Positions 54,591 to 63,907 are shown, counted from the stretch's first letter. The stretch is 64,000 nt of DNA from JAWXVD01 sp044425705 (GCA_044425705.1 JAWXVD010000006.1:1-64000); one strand, 5' to 3'. Made by a program: numbers and translations. The notes: generated by a model not told the origin, from the letters alone.

Positions 54591-54666
54591 GGATGAAAAT
54601 AAATTTTCATCCTCAGCGTCAGTGATTTCACCTTTGCAAGCAAGTGAAATCACTGGACTTAAATAT
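54591..54666 (+). repeat. Double-hairpin palindromic repeat, copy D
   Basis: In the first hairpin GGATGAAAA pairs with TTTTCATCC, a paired change relative to the GGGTGAAAA/TTTTCACCC form. The second hairpin is perfect. Its end is 34 nt before the pepT start, so it probably lies in the pepT leader RNA. Confidence 0.88.
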
Positions 54667-54700
54667 ATGTGTAGATAGTAAACGCGAAGGAGAATCGACA

Positions 54701-55927
54701 ATGACAGTAGCTGAAAGATTTTTAAATTATGTAGCAATTCATACAAAGAGTGATGATGATAGTACAACTGTTCCAACAACAGGGAGACAATTTGATTTAG
54801 CAAATCAATTGGTGGAGGAATTACGAGAATTAGGAGTAGAAAATGCTGTAGTGGACGAGAAGTGTTATGTATACGCATCTATTCCAGCAGCAGAAGGATT
54901 AGAGGAGCAAACCGCCATCGGTTTTATCGCGCATATGGATACGGCACCTGATTACTCGGGTGATAAGGTAATGCCTCAAATCATTGAGCATTATGATGGA
55001 ATGGATGTAAAATTAGGTGATTCGGGAAGAGTATTGAGTAGTCAGAAATTTCCTCATTTAAAGAGATGTGTTGGGAGAACATTGATTACTACAGATGGGA
55101 CTACCTTGTTAGGGGCAGACGATAAGGCTGGTATTGCAGAGATTATGGCTTTGGTAGAAGGTATTATGACAGAAGAAATTCCTCATGGAAAAATTTGCAT
55201 TGGATTCACACCAGATGAAGAAGTGGGACGAGGTGCAAATCATTTTGATGTAGAGAAGTTTGGTGCAGAACTTGCTTATACTTGTGATGGTGACGAAGAA
55301 GGATATGTGGAATTTGATAATTTTAATGCTTCCAGTGCAACAGTAGAAGTAAAAGGATTTAATGTACACCCTGGAACAGCGAAAAATACTATGGTGAATG
55401 CACTTTTAGTAGCTATGGAATTTAATCAGATGTTGCCATCAGCACAGACACCTAGAGATACAAAGGGATACGAAGGATTTTATCATCTTTGTGAAATGTC
55501 GGGTGAAATTGCAAGTGCTACAATGGAGTATATTGTTCGTGATCATAGTGCTACAGCTTTTCAAGTGAAATTAGATACGATGAAACATATAGAAGATATT
55601 TTAAATCAAAAATATGGTGAAGGTACAGTTACCCTTACAATAGAAGAGCAATACCGCAATATGCGTGAAAAAATCGAACCACATATGCATTTGATTGAGG
55701 TTGCAAAAGAAGCCATTACAATGGCTGGAATTACACCTAAAGAACAAGCCATTCGTGGTGGTACTGATGGCGCAAGACTATCATTTATGGGATTGCCTTG
55801 TCCAAATCTGGGAACTGGTGGTCATGCATTCCACGGTCCATATGAACACATCACAGTAGAAGGCATGGAAAAAGCAGTGGAAATTTTAAAAAATATAGTT
55901 TTACTATATGGAAAGAAAGAAAACTAA
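54701..55927 (+). CDS. pepT: Peptidase T (tripeptide aminopeptidase)
   Basis: This 408-residue M20 zinc peptidase removes the N-terminal residue of tripeptides. Metal and catalytic motifs are GFIAHMDTAPDYSG, LLGADDKAGIAEIM and GFTPDEEVGRGANHFD, with a late PNLGTGGHAFHG. GAAGGAG precedes the ATG at 54701; the longer frame from 54644 begins inside repeat D and is rejected. The 3' end overlaps the truncated MATE gene by 20 bp. Confidence 0.93.
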   Translation: MTVAERFLNYVAIHTKSDDDSTTVPTTGRQFDLANQLVEELRELGVENAVVDEKCYVYASIPAAEGLEEQTAIGFIAHMDTAPDYSGDKVMPQIIEHYDGMDVKLGDSGRVLSSQKFPHLKRCVGRTLITTDGTTLLGADDKAGIAEIMALVEGIMTEEIPHGKICIGFTPDEEVGRGANHFDVEKFGAELAYTCDGDEEGYVEFDNFNASSATVEVKGFNVHPGTAKNTMVNALLVAMEFNQMLPSAQTPRDTKGYEGFYHLCEMSGEIASATMEYIVRDHSATAFQVKLDTMKHIEDILNQKYGEGTVTLTIEEQYRNMREKIEPHMHLIEVAKEAITMAGITPKEQAIRGGTDGARLSFMGLPCPNLGTGGHAFHGPYEHITVEGMEKAVEILKNIVLLYGKKEN

Positions 55928-57029
55928 GACAGGTGGCAGTGTTTTGTTTTCTTATGCGAAAGGTAAGGGAGATAGTAAACAAGCGAAAGACACATTTGGT
56001 ACAACATGTACCATGTTATTGATTTTTGGTGTTTTATTATTGCTCGGGTTACAATGTTACAAAGAACTTTTAGTTTTACTTGGTGCTAGTGGAGAAGTAT
56101 ATATAGAAGCCGAAAAATACAGTAAAATTATTGTGCGAGGGTGTATTATACAGATTATCGGAACAGGAATTTTACCTATTTTAAGGAATATGGGAATGGC
56201 ACTGGCGGGTATGTGTTGTATGATTACTGGTTTGGTAGTCAATATTAGTGTGAATTATTATTTAATGATGGTAGTTGGCTTAGGTATCCAAGGAGCAGCC
56301 TATGGTACTGTCATTGCCCAAAGTATTGTCATTATCATTGGTCTCATGTTGTTGTGGAGGAAAGGTGATTATAAGATTTGTTTTGGAAAAAATATAAAAA
56401 TAGCATCTCATATTTTACAGTCGGGAGTGACACCCTTTGGTATCTATTTGGCACCTTCTATTACATTGATTTTTACTAATTGGCAATGTATCGCTTATGG
56501 TGGAGATGCTGTGGTTGCCTGTTATGCCGTGATTTCATATATTGCATTTCCTGTTATGGCAATGTTATCAGGAGTGGGAGATGGAACCCAACCTTTAATT
56601 AGCTTTTACTATGGAGCGGGTCGATTGGATGAAGTGGCACAGGTGAAAAAAATCTCTTACATACTGATTACAGTAATCGGTGGAATTTCTACTATACTTA
56701 CTGTGATCTTATCTGCTAAAGTTGGTATCTGGTTTGGTCTTTCTTTAGATGCAATTAGTTTTCTAATGGTAGGTTTAAGTATTACAGCTATTTCATTTCT
56801 CATAGCAGGGTATTCAAAATTTAATATTTCATTTTTAAATGCTACTATGAGGGCTAAGCAAGCAGTTTCATTGACGTATTTAGAAAGTCTCTTTGTAAAT
56901 CCGGTCTTGTTGTTTTTGTTGCCATTGGTTATGAATGTAATTGGTATTTGGATTGCGACTATTGTAACAGCAATTATTATGTTGGGTATTTATATGTTGA
57001 TTACCAGGAAAAGTAGATTTACAAGTTAG
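55908..57029 (+). pseudogene. MATE efflux transporter, N-terminally truncated
   Basis: The 373-residue frame starts at a point equivalent to about residue 60-70 of a MATE protein (GGSVLFSYAKGKGDSKQAKD). It continues with the usual helices (GDGTQPLISFYYGAGRLDEV, ISFLNATMRAKQAVSLTYLE). A complete family member is about 450 residues, so TM1 and most of TM2 are missing. The frame begins inside pepT without a ribosome site. A deletion joining the pepT end to the MATE interior best explains this. Confidence 0.75.
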
Positions 57030-57272
57030 ATTTTTTTGATTTATAATAAATGGTTTATTGTTGAAAAACTGGGTGTAGCAGATGATTTTTCGTATAGAAT
57101 ATATAGTGTTGGTAATTCTAATGAGTATACTATGGTGAAAATAAAATTTTCCCCACGGCAATTTGTCTCTTTCGAGCCAAAGTTGCTAGGCTGAGAGAAA
57201 GTGATGATTATTAGTATAAGTATGACTAGAGTGCAATAGTTATCAGTAAAATATATGAAATGGAGAAATGCT

Positions 57273-57440
57273 ATGAAACCGAGAGAGTTAGACAAATCAA
57301 TTAGAACAACGCCAAAAGGAGTTTATGAAGGTGGAGTCATTACCGAAGAGAAGAAACAGAAAACAGCGACAATGGAAGAAATGATTCGAGATGCACAAGA
57401 CAACGGGTATGTAGTGCCAAAAAGAAAAAAATCAAAATGA
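57273..57440 (+). CDS. Small conserved-looking protein of unknown function
   Basis: This 55-residue, highly charged protein (MKPRELDKSIRTTPKGVYEG, ending PKRKKSK) has a good ribosome site (GGAG about 8 nt upstream) and its own terminator. This supports a real small gene. It has no signal peptide or TM helix. I do not recognise the family. An ATG at 57255 is an alternative start. The 57030-57272 gap holds a small imperfect hairpin and a copy of the short repeat seen at 34930. Confidence 0.6.
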   Translation: MKPRELDKSIRTTPKGVYEGGVITEEKKQKTATMEEMIRDAQDNGYVVPKRKKSK

Positions 57441-57450
57441 TTTTCAGTTG

Positions 57451-57488
57451 AAAGTAATGGTTTCGTTTATGGAATCATTACTTTTTCG
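57451..57488 (+). terminator. Terminator after the small protein gene
   Basis: AAAGTAATGGTTTC pairs with GGAATCATTACTTT (G-U pairs), then TTTC. Confidence 0.65.
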
Positions 57489-57517
57489 GTATGAGTGATT
57501 TGCTTAAAATAATTTAG

Positions 57518-57546
57518 TTGACTAAAGTGATGTGAAGTTGTAGAAT
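57518..57546 (+). promoter_or_regulatory. Promoter for serC
   Basis: TTGACT (57518-57523), a 17-bp spacer and TAGAAT (57541-57546). Confidence 0.65.
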
Positions 57547-57567
57547 ATGACTTGTGTAACAATAAAA

Positions 57568-57596
57568 TTTTTCACATAAATTAATTATGTGAAAAA
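57568..57596 (+). promoter_or_regulatory. Perfect 12-bp hairpin in the serC leader
   Basis: TTTTTCACATAA pairs with TTATGTGAAAAA around a 5-nt loop and ends 2-3 nt before the AAGGAGG ribosome site. It could be an operator or an mRNA structure controlling translation. Confidence 0.55.
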
Positions 57597-57613
57597 ACAA
57601 GGAGGAATGGAAA

Positions 57614-58696
57614 GTGTCTAGAGTGTATAATTTTTCGGCAGGTCCAGCTGTATTGCCTGAAGAAGTATTAAGAGAAGCAGCAGAAGAAATGTTAGATTAT
57701 AAGGGAACTGGAATGTCGGTTATGGAGATGAGCCATCGCTCCAAGGCTTTTGAAGAAATTATTCAAGGTGCTGAAAGTGACTTAAGAGAATTAATGGAAA
57801 TACCAGATAATTATAAAGTATTATTTTTACAAGGTGGAGCAAGTCAACAATTTGCCATGATTCCTATGAATTTAATGAAGAATAAGGTGGCTGATTTCAT
57901 TGTTACAGGACAATGGGCGAAGAAAGCATATCAAGAAGCATCTATTTATGGAACAGCTAATAAAATTGCTAGCTCGGAAGATGAAACTTTTTCTGACATA
58001 CCAGATTGTTCGGATTTACCTATTTCTGAAGATGCTGACTACGTATATATCTGTGAAAACAATACAATTTATGGAACAAAATATAAAACGTTACCTAATA
58101 CAAAAGGGAAAATTCTTGTATCGGATGTATCATCTTGTTTCTTATCGGAACCAGTAGATGTATCAAAATACGGCATTATCTATGGTGGGGTACAAAAGAA
58201 TATTGGTCCAGCAGGAATGGTTATCGTTATAATTAGAGAGGATTTAATTACGGAAGATACCTTGGCAGGAACACCTACTATGTTAAAATATAAAACTCAT
58301 GCAGACAATGATTCCTTATATAATACGCCTCCAGCATATGGTATCTATGTATGTGGTAAAGTGTTCAAATGGTTAAAAGCTATGGGTGGTCTTTCTGTTA
58401 TGAAAGAAAGAAATGAAGCAAAAGCTAAAATTTTATACGACTATTTAGATGAAAGTAATATGTTTAAAGGTACGGTACGATTAGAGGATCGTTCTCTTAT
58501 GAATGTGCCATTTGTAACGGGCAATGCTGATTTAGATGCTAAATTTGTAAAAGAAGCAAAGGCAGCAGGATTCGAAAATTTAAAAGGTCATAGAAGTGTA
58601 GGCGGTATGCGCGCCAGTATCTATAATGCTATGCCACAAGCTGGCGTAGAAGCATTAGTTGCATTTATGAAAAAGTTTGAGGAAGAAAATTGTTAA
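57614..58696 (+). CDS. serC: Phosphoserine aminotransferase
   Basis: This 360-residue PLP enzyme converts 3-phosphohydroxypyruvate and glutamate to phosphoserine. Markers are YNFSAGPAVLPEEVL, MEMSHRSKAFEEII, FLQGGASQQFAM and the PLP lysine in GGVQKNIGPAGM. The start is GTG with AGGAGG upstream. serA follows 122 bp downstream on the same strand, giving the first two steps of serine synthesis. Confidence 0.95.
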   Translation: MSRVYNFSAGPAVLPEEVLREAAEEMLDYKGTGMSVMEMSHRSKAFEEIIQGAESDLRELMEIPDNYKVLFLQGGASQQFAMIPMNLMKNKVADFIVTGQWAKKAYQEASIYGTANKIASSEDETFSDIPDCSDLPISEDADYVYICENNTIYGTKYKTLPNTKGKILVSDVSSCFLSEPVDVSKYGIIYGGVQKNIGPAGMVIVIIREDLITEDTLAGTPTMLKYKTHADNDSLYNTPPAYGIYVCGKVFKWLKAMGGLSVMKERNEAKAKILYDYLDESNMFKGTVRLEDRSLMNVPFVTGNADLDAKFVKEAKAAGFENLKGHRSVGGMRASIYNAMPQAGVEALVAFMKKFEEENC

Positions 58697-58818
58697 AAAT
58701 AATATAAATTAGATGAATCATATATAACTTATGTTTATATAGGAATAAGGATTATAGGTCACGCGTGATCTGTAACGAATAACAGTGATAAAGATTTGTT
58801 TTATGGAGGGTAGAAGTT

Positions 58819-59982
58819 ATGTTTCAATATAAATGTCTTAATCCAATTGCAAAAGTAGGATTAGATGGATTTGGAAAAGAGTATACACAAACTGATGCAA
58901 TAGAGGAAGCAGATGGATTGTTAGTTCGTAGTGCAGTCATGCACGAAATGGACTTACCTAATAATGTGGTAGCAATAGCTAGAGCAGGTGCAGGTGTAAA
59001 TAATATTCCGTTGGAAAAATATGCAGAGCAAGGTGTTGTAGTTTTTAATACACCAGGGGCAAACGCTAATGGTGTGAAAGAATTAGTACTAGCAGGGATG
59101 TTATTAGCTGCAAGAGATATTGTGGGTGGTGTGAATTGGGTAGCCGACAATGCTGACGATGAAAATATTGCAAAAGCTGCAGAAAAAGAAAAGAAAAATT
59201 TTGCAGGAAATGAATTGCAAGGTAAAAAGCTAGGTGTCATTGGATTGGGCGCTATAGGCGTTAGAGTGGCCAATACAGCTAGACATTTAGGGATGGAAGT
59301 ATATGGATATGACCCATTCGTATCAGTCAATGCGGCATGGAATTTAAGCAGAGCTATCAATCATGCAATGAATGTGGATGAAATTTATGAAAAATGTGAT
59401 TACATAACGATTCATGTTCCTTTATTACCAGATACAAAAGGTATGTTAAATAAAGAAGCTATTGAAAAAATGAAAGATGGTGTTGTTTTGTTAAACTTTG
59501 CCAGAGATTTATTGGCTAATGAAGTTGATATTATCGAAGGATTAGAAAGTGGTAAAATTAAACGATATGTAACAGATTTTCCAAACACCACAACAGCAGG
59601 CGTAAATGGATGTATCGTTATTCCACATTTAGGTGCTTCCACAGAAGAATCAGAAGATAATTGTGCAGTAATGGCAGTTGATGAATTAAAGAATTATTTA
59701 GAAAATGGTAATATTACCAATAGTGTGAACTATCCTAATTGTGATATGGGTATCTGTCAACAAGTGGGAAGAGTTGGGATTTTCCATAAGAATATTACTA
59801 AGATGATTTCAAAATTTTCTACTGTTTTTGGTGATTATGGATTTAATATTACCGATATGGTGAATAAATCAAAAGGGGAATATGCTTATACCATGCTTGA
59901 TTTAGAATCACAGGTGACTGAAGAAATCGTAAAAGAATTAGAAGAGATTACAGGCGTATTACGTGTCAGAGTAATTAAATAA
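58819..59982 (+). CDS. serA: D-3-phosphoglycerate dehydrogenase
   Basis: This 387-residue NAD enzyme has ARAGAGVNNIPLEKYAEQG, the dinucleotide fold GVIGLGAIGVRVANTA, the catalytic region VTDFPNTTTAGVNG and VIPHLGASTEESEDN. A C-terminal ACT domain (FSTVFGDYGFNITDMVNKSK) suggests serine feedback control. TATGGAGGG precedes the ATG. A near-palindrome TCACGCGTGA lies in the short gap after serC. Confidence 0.94.
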   Translation: MFQYKCLNPIAKVGLDGFGKEYTQTDAIEEADGLLVRSAVMHEMDLPNNVVAIARAGAGVNNIPLEKYAEQGVVVFNTPGANANGVKELVLAGMLLAARDIVGGVNWVADNADDENIAKAAEKEKKNFAGNELQGKKLGVIGLGAIGVRVANTARHLGMEVYGYDPFVSVNAAWNLSRAINHAMNVDEIYEKCDYITIHVPLLPDTKGMLNKEAIEKMKDGVVLLNFARDLLANEVDIIEGLESGKIKRYVTDFPNTTTAGVNGCIVIPHLGASTEESEDNCAVMAVDELKNYLENGNITNSVNYPNCDMGICQQVGRVGIFHKNITKMISKFSTVFGDYGFNITDMVNKSKGEYAYTMLDLESQVTEEIVKELEEITGVLRVRVIK

Positions 59983-59994
59983 AAAATACAAAAG

Positions 59995-60027
59995 AAAACC
60001 ATAGGCGATAAAAAGCTTATGGTTTTT
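59995..60027. terminator. Bidirectional terminator between serA and the convergent small gene
   Basis: AAAACCATAGGC pairs with GCTTATGGTTTT. A-rich and T-rich flanks on both sides allow use in both directions. Confidence 0.75.
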
Positions 60028-60034
60028 GTGAAAG

Positions 60035-60310
60035 CTATCTTAAATTTTCTTGATTTGCAGCTTTGAAAATATCACCGAATTCAGCATTGATCTTGTTAGA
60101 GTTTTCAAGGGAAAATTCAGTTGCTAAATCCATATATTTGATAAATACATCTTCTAATGGCATTTTGTGAACCATAGCAAGTTCTTGTAAAACTGGACGT
60201 AATTTTTGTAATTGTTCAGAAATACGTACTTTTCTAGGGTCAATATCTGGCATTACCTTTTCAGCATATTCATTGATTTGGTTGAGAAATTCTCTATCTT
60301 CTTGTGTCAT
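60035..60310 (-). CDS. Small helical protein of unknown function
   Basis: This 91-residue protein is mostly charged helix (MTQEDREFLNQINEYAEKVM, IDPRKVRISEQLQKLRPVLQ) without cysteines, signal peptide or TM segment. Length, composition and clear separation by terminators support a real gene. I do not recognise the family. Confidence 0.6.
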   Translation of the reverse strand: MTQEDREFLNQINEYAEKVMPDIDPRKVRISEQLQKLRPVLQELAMVHKMPLEDVFIKYMDLATEFSLENSNKINAEFGDIFKAANQENLR

Positions 60311-60391
60311 GTATTGATACCTCGTGGTTACAGTTTCACTATGAACTGTAATTTTCTTTCATTTTATATTTTTATAACACTAATATAACAC

Positions 60392-60420
60392 TTGCTTATT
60401 CACTTGTCAAAATGTAGAAT
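60392..60420 (+). promoter_or_regulatory. Promoter for glgB
   Basis: TTGCTT (60392-60397), a 17-bp spacer and TAGAAT (60415-60420). Confidence 0.6.
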
Positions 60421-60492
60421 AGAGATAAGAAAAAGATGGTTAAAGTTTAAAGATGCTGAGAGTATGTTTTTGAGGAAGGGAAGGTAATTATT

Positions 60493-62985
60493 ATGAGAAA
60501 CAAACTTTACAAACTAATGAACTGGCCAGCAATTGAGGCTATTATTTACTCTGAAGAAGAAAAACCACACAATATTTTAGGGCCTCATGTTTTTGGTAGC
60601 AACTGCTTGATTCAAACATTTCAGCCAGAAGCAAAATCTGTTACACTACGTTTTTGGAAAAAGGAAAAAGAAGCAGAAGAAGAAATGATTATGATGGAAG
60701 AAGGTTTTTTTGCTATTTTAATTTCTAAGCGTAAATTTGATAAGTACGAATTTGTAGTAGCTTATGAAGAAGAAATGAAGGTGGTGCAAGATCCATATCA
60801 GTTTAAACCGATAATCACACAGAAAGATGTCGATAAATTTGAAGCAGGTATTCATTACAATATATATGATAAATTAGGCGCACATGTAATGGAGCTGAAC
60901 GGAATGAAAGGTGTTCACTTTGCAGTATGGGCACCAAATGCTATACGTGTCAGTGTTGTAGGTGATTTTAATCAATGGGATGGTAGAATTCATCAAATGT
61001 CTCGCTTGTGGGAATCAGGAATTTTTGAGATTTTTATTCCGGGAGAGTATGTTGGAAGTAATTACAAATTCGAACTGAAATTAAAAAACGGTTTGACTTA
61101 TTTAAAAGCCGATCCATATGCTTTTGGGCAACAATTAAGACCAGATACTGCTTCTGTAGTATGTGATATAGCTACATTTGCATGGGGTGATACTTCGTGG
61201 TTACAGGAACGGAGTAAAGTAAAATGGAATAAACAACCAATTAGTGTGTATGAAATGTACTTAGGTTCTTTTAGAAGAAAAGAAGATGGTAGCTATTATA
61301 CCTATCAGGAACTAGCACCATTGGTAGTTTCTTATGTGAAAGAAATGGGGTATACTCATGTTGAGTTAATGCCAGTTATGGAACATCCTTTTGATGCTTC
61401 TTGGGGATATCAAGTCATTGGATATTATGCACCTACTGCAAGATATGGTTCACCAGAAGAGTTTATGTTTTTTGTTGACGAATTGCATAATGCAAGCATC
61501 GGCATTATTTTAGATTGGGTACCAGCTCATTTTCCAAAAGATGACCACGGTCTTGCAAATTTTGATGGCACTTGTCTATATGAACATAAAGATCCAAGAC
61601 AGGGACAACATCCTCACTGGGGGACTCTAATCTATAATTATGGACGACCACAAGTAAGCAATTATCTACTTGCTAATGCATTGTATTGGGTAGAAAAGTA
61701 TCATATTGATGGTATTCGTGTGGATGCAGTGGCATCTATGCTTTACTTAGATTATGGAAAAAATGATGGAGAATGGGTTGCAAATATTTACGGCGGCAAT
61801 GAAAATTTAGAAGCAATTGAATTCTTCAAACATTTGAATAGCATTCTTCATAAAAGAAATAAAGGCGTTTTATCTATTGCAGAAGAATCTACTGCATGGC
61901 CTATGATTACTGGTTCTTTAAATGAGAATGGTTTGGGCTTTGATTATAAATGGAATATGGGATGGATGAACGATAATCTAGAATACATGAAATATGATCC
62001 ATATTTTAGATCACATCACCATGGAGAATTAACTTTTTCCATGATTTATGCCTATAGTGAAAAATTTATGTTAGCGTTATCTCATGATGAGGTAGTACAT
62101 GGAAAAGCCACACTGCTTGGTAAAATGCCAGGAAATGATGCAGAGAAATTTGCTAATTTAAAATTATTATATACCTATATGTTTACGCATCCAGGTAAAA
62201 AATTACTATTTATGGGACAGGATATAGGAGAATATGATGAGTGGAATGAAATGCGTAGTGTGCAATGGGAATTAGCGGAATATGAACTTCATCAAGGAAT
62301 CAATCAGTTGGTGAAAAAGTTGAATATACACTATCAAAAATTACCAGCACTTTACGAATTAGATGAAACAGCAGATGGTTTTGAATGGATTAATTGTATT
62401 AATCATGATGAATGCACCTTAAGTTTTCTTAGAAAATCTGCATCAAAAGACGAAACATTGCTTATGGTATTTAATTTTGCTAACATGGAGAGAGATAATT
62501 ATAAAGTAGGAGTACCTTTTGCAGGTAAATATAAAGAAATTCTTGCCACAGACGGAAAAGAATTTGGTGGCTCAGGAATTAAAAATATACGTGTAAAACA
62601 TAGCGTAGAGGAAGAACATGATGGACGCAAAGAATCTATTAAAATAAAATTAGCGCCATTAAGTGCTACTATATTCTCATATACTCCATTTACACCAGAA
62701 GAATTAAAGAAAATCGCTGAAAAGAAACAAGCTACGAAAAAGAAAGTGACAACAAAAGCGAAAAAAGTTTCATTAAAAGACCAGTTGGAAGAAAAAATAA
62801 ATGAGGCGGATGCAAAAATTTCGCAAGGTAGTGAAAAGAAAACCTTGTCAGAAAAGAAAATAGCACTAGAAAAGAAAACAGCACCAGAAAAGAAAACAGC
62901 ACCCAAAAAGAAAACAGCACCAGAAAAGAAAACAGCATCAAAAAAGAAGGCCGTCTCAGAGAAGAAGATAGTTGAAAAAAAGTAG
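60493..62985 (+). CDS. glgB: 1,4-alpha-glucan branching enzyme with a lysine-rich C-terminal tail
   Basis: This 830-residue GH13 enzyme makes alpha-1,6 branches in glycogen. It has an N-terminal carbohydrate-binding region (GVHFAVWAPNAIRVSVVGDF). The barrel shows DWVPAHFPKD, the nucleophile Asp411 (GIRVDAVAS), acid/base Glu464 (SIAEESTAWP) and Asp532 (LSHDEVVHGK). The normal protein ends near residue 736. About 94 more residues form a Lys/Ala/Glu tail with repeated KKTAPE units, similar in composition to histone-H1-like tails. No other glg genes are adjacent. Confidence 0.93.
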   Translation: MRNKLYKLMNWPAIEAIIYSEEEKPHNILGPHVFGSNCLIQTFQPEAKSVTLRFWKKEKEAEEEMIMMEEGFFAILISKRKFDKYEFVVAYEEEMKVVQDPYQFKPIITQKDVDKFEAGIHYNIYDKLGAHVMELNGMKGVHFAVWAPNAIRVSVVGDFNQWDGRIHQMSRLWESGIFEIFIPGEYVGSNYKFELKLKNGLTYLKADPYAFGQQLRPDTASVVCDIATFAWGDTSWLQERSKVKWNKQPISVYEMYLGSFRRKEDGSYYTYQELAPLVVSYVKEMGYTHVELMPVMEHPFDASWGYQVIGYYAPTARYGSPEEFMFFVDELHNASIGIILDWVPAHFPKDDHGLANFDGTCLYEHKDPRQGQHPHWGTLIYNYGRPQVSNYLLANALYWVEKYHIDGIRVDAVASMLYLDYGKNDGEWVANIYGGNENLEAIEFFKHLNSILHKRNKGVLSIAEESTAWPMITGSLNENGLGFDYKWNMGWMNDNLEYMKYDPYFRSHHHGELTFSMIYAYSEKFMLALSHDEVVHGKATLLGKMPGNDAEKFANLKLLYTYMFTHPGKKLLFMGQDIGEYDEWNEMRSVQWELAEYELHQGINQLVKKLNIHYQKLPALYELDETADGFEWINCINHDECTLSFLRKSASKDETLLMVFNFANMERDNYKVGVPFAGKYKEILATDGKEFGGSGIKNIRVKHSVEEEHDGRKESIKIKLAPLSATIFSYTPFTPEELKKIAEKKQATKKKVTTKAKKVSLKDQLEEKINEADAKISQGSEKKTLSEKKIALEKKTAPEKKTAPKKKTAPEKKTASKKKAVSEKKIVEKK

Positions 62986-63019
62986 TATTAGAAAAGTTAG
63001 CATTGAAAGGAAAAGTTAG

Positions 63020-63907
63020 ATGATATACAGTAAAGCACCAATCATCACAACAGTATTAGATGAGACCATGGAAGTAGTAGATATCAATGTAATTAGTCAA
63101 TTTTTAAGCGATTTGCCAGAATTGGCATTCCAATTAGGGACCAGAGTTGTTTTAGCAGTGATTGCATTTATAATAGGCGTACAATTGATAAAATTTGTTC
63201 GTAAATTGTTAAAAAAGTCACTAGAAAGAAGTACAGTAGATACTGGGGTAATCCAGTTCCTAGATTCTCTAGTAAAGGCTTTATTATATTTAGTGCTAAT
63301 CTTTATGATAGGGACTAGTTTTGGATTAGATGCGGCAAGTGTCATAGCAATTTTAGGTTCTGCTGGTGTTGCCATCGGTCTTGCCATTCAAGGTAGCCTT
63401 TCAAATTTTGCAGGTGGAGTATTGATTTTATTACAAAAACCATTTGTAGTGGGAGATTATATTAAAGAAAGTGGCCATGGACATGAAGGAACAGTCACAG
63501 AAATTCAATTATTTTTTACGAAATTAACCACTGTGAATAATGAAATCATCGTATTACCTAATGGAAATTTAGCTAATTGCAGCTTGATGAATGTAACAGA
63601 AATGCCAAATCGTAGATGTGATTTAAAGGTAGGAATTGCTTATAATCAAGATATTCGTACTGCGAAAGCTGTGTTAGAAGGTGTTTTAATGAAGGATGAA
63701 TTTGTCATCAAAGATAAAGAAATGATTGTCTTTGTAGATGAATTAGGAGACAGTGCAGTTGTTCTAGGTATCCGTTGTTGGTTTGCAAAAGCAGATTTTT
63801 GGCCAGGTAAGTGGCGTTTAAATGAGGCAGTAAAATATGCCTTAGATGATGCTAATATTTCCATTCCATTTCCACAGATGGATGTACATATTAGTCAGGA
63901 ATCTTAG
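63020..63907 (+). CDS. mscS: Small-conductance mechanosensitive channel (MscS)
   Basis: This 295-residue protein has N-terminal TM helices, the pore-lining TM3 (VAIGLAIQGSLSNFAGGVLI, LLQKPFVVGDYI) and a beta-rich cytoplasmic domain (NNEIIVLPNGNLANCSLMNV). It opens on membrane tension to release solutes under osmotic downshock. It starts 34 nt after glgB. GGAAAAG precedes the ATG. Confidence 0.93.
   Translation: MIYSKAPIITTVLDETMEVVDINVISQFLSDLPELAFQLGTRVVLAVIAFIIGVQLIKFVRKLLKKSLERSTVDTGVIQFLDSLVKALLYLVLIFMIGTSFGLDAASVIAILGSAGVAIGLAIQGSLSNFAGGVLILLQKPFVVGDYIKESGHGHEGTVTEIQLFFTKLTTVNNEIIVLPNGNLANCSLMNVTEMPNRRCDLKVGIAYNQDIRTAKAVLEGVLMKDEFVIKDKEMIVFVDELGDSAVVLGIRCWFAKADFWPGKWRLNEAVKYALDDANISIPFPQMDVHISQES

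Noticed and set aside
54644..54700. N-terminal extension of PepT reaching into repeat D
   Set aside because: A good ribosome site and the family's normal start are at 54701.
57131..57160. Fifth copy of the palindromic repeat (GGTGAAAATAAAATTTTCCCC)
   Set aside because: It resembles only the first hairpin; the second hairpin and the tail are absent, so similarity may be coincidental in AT-rich DNA.
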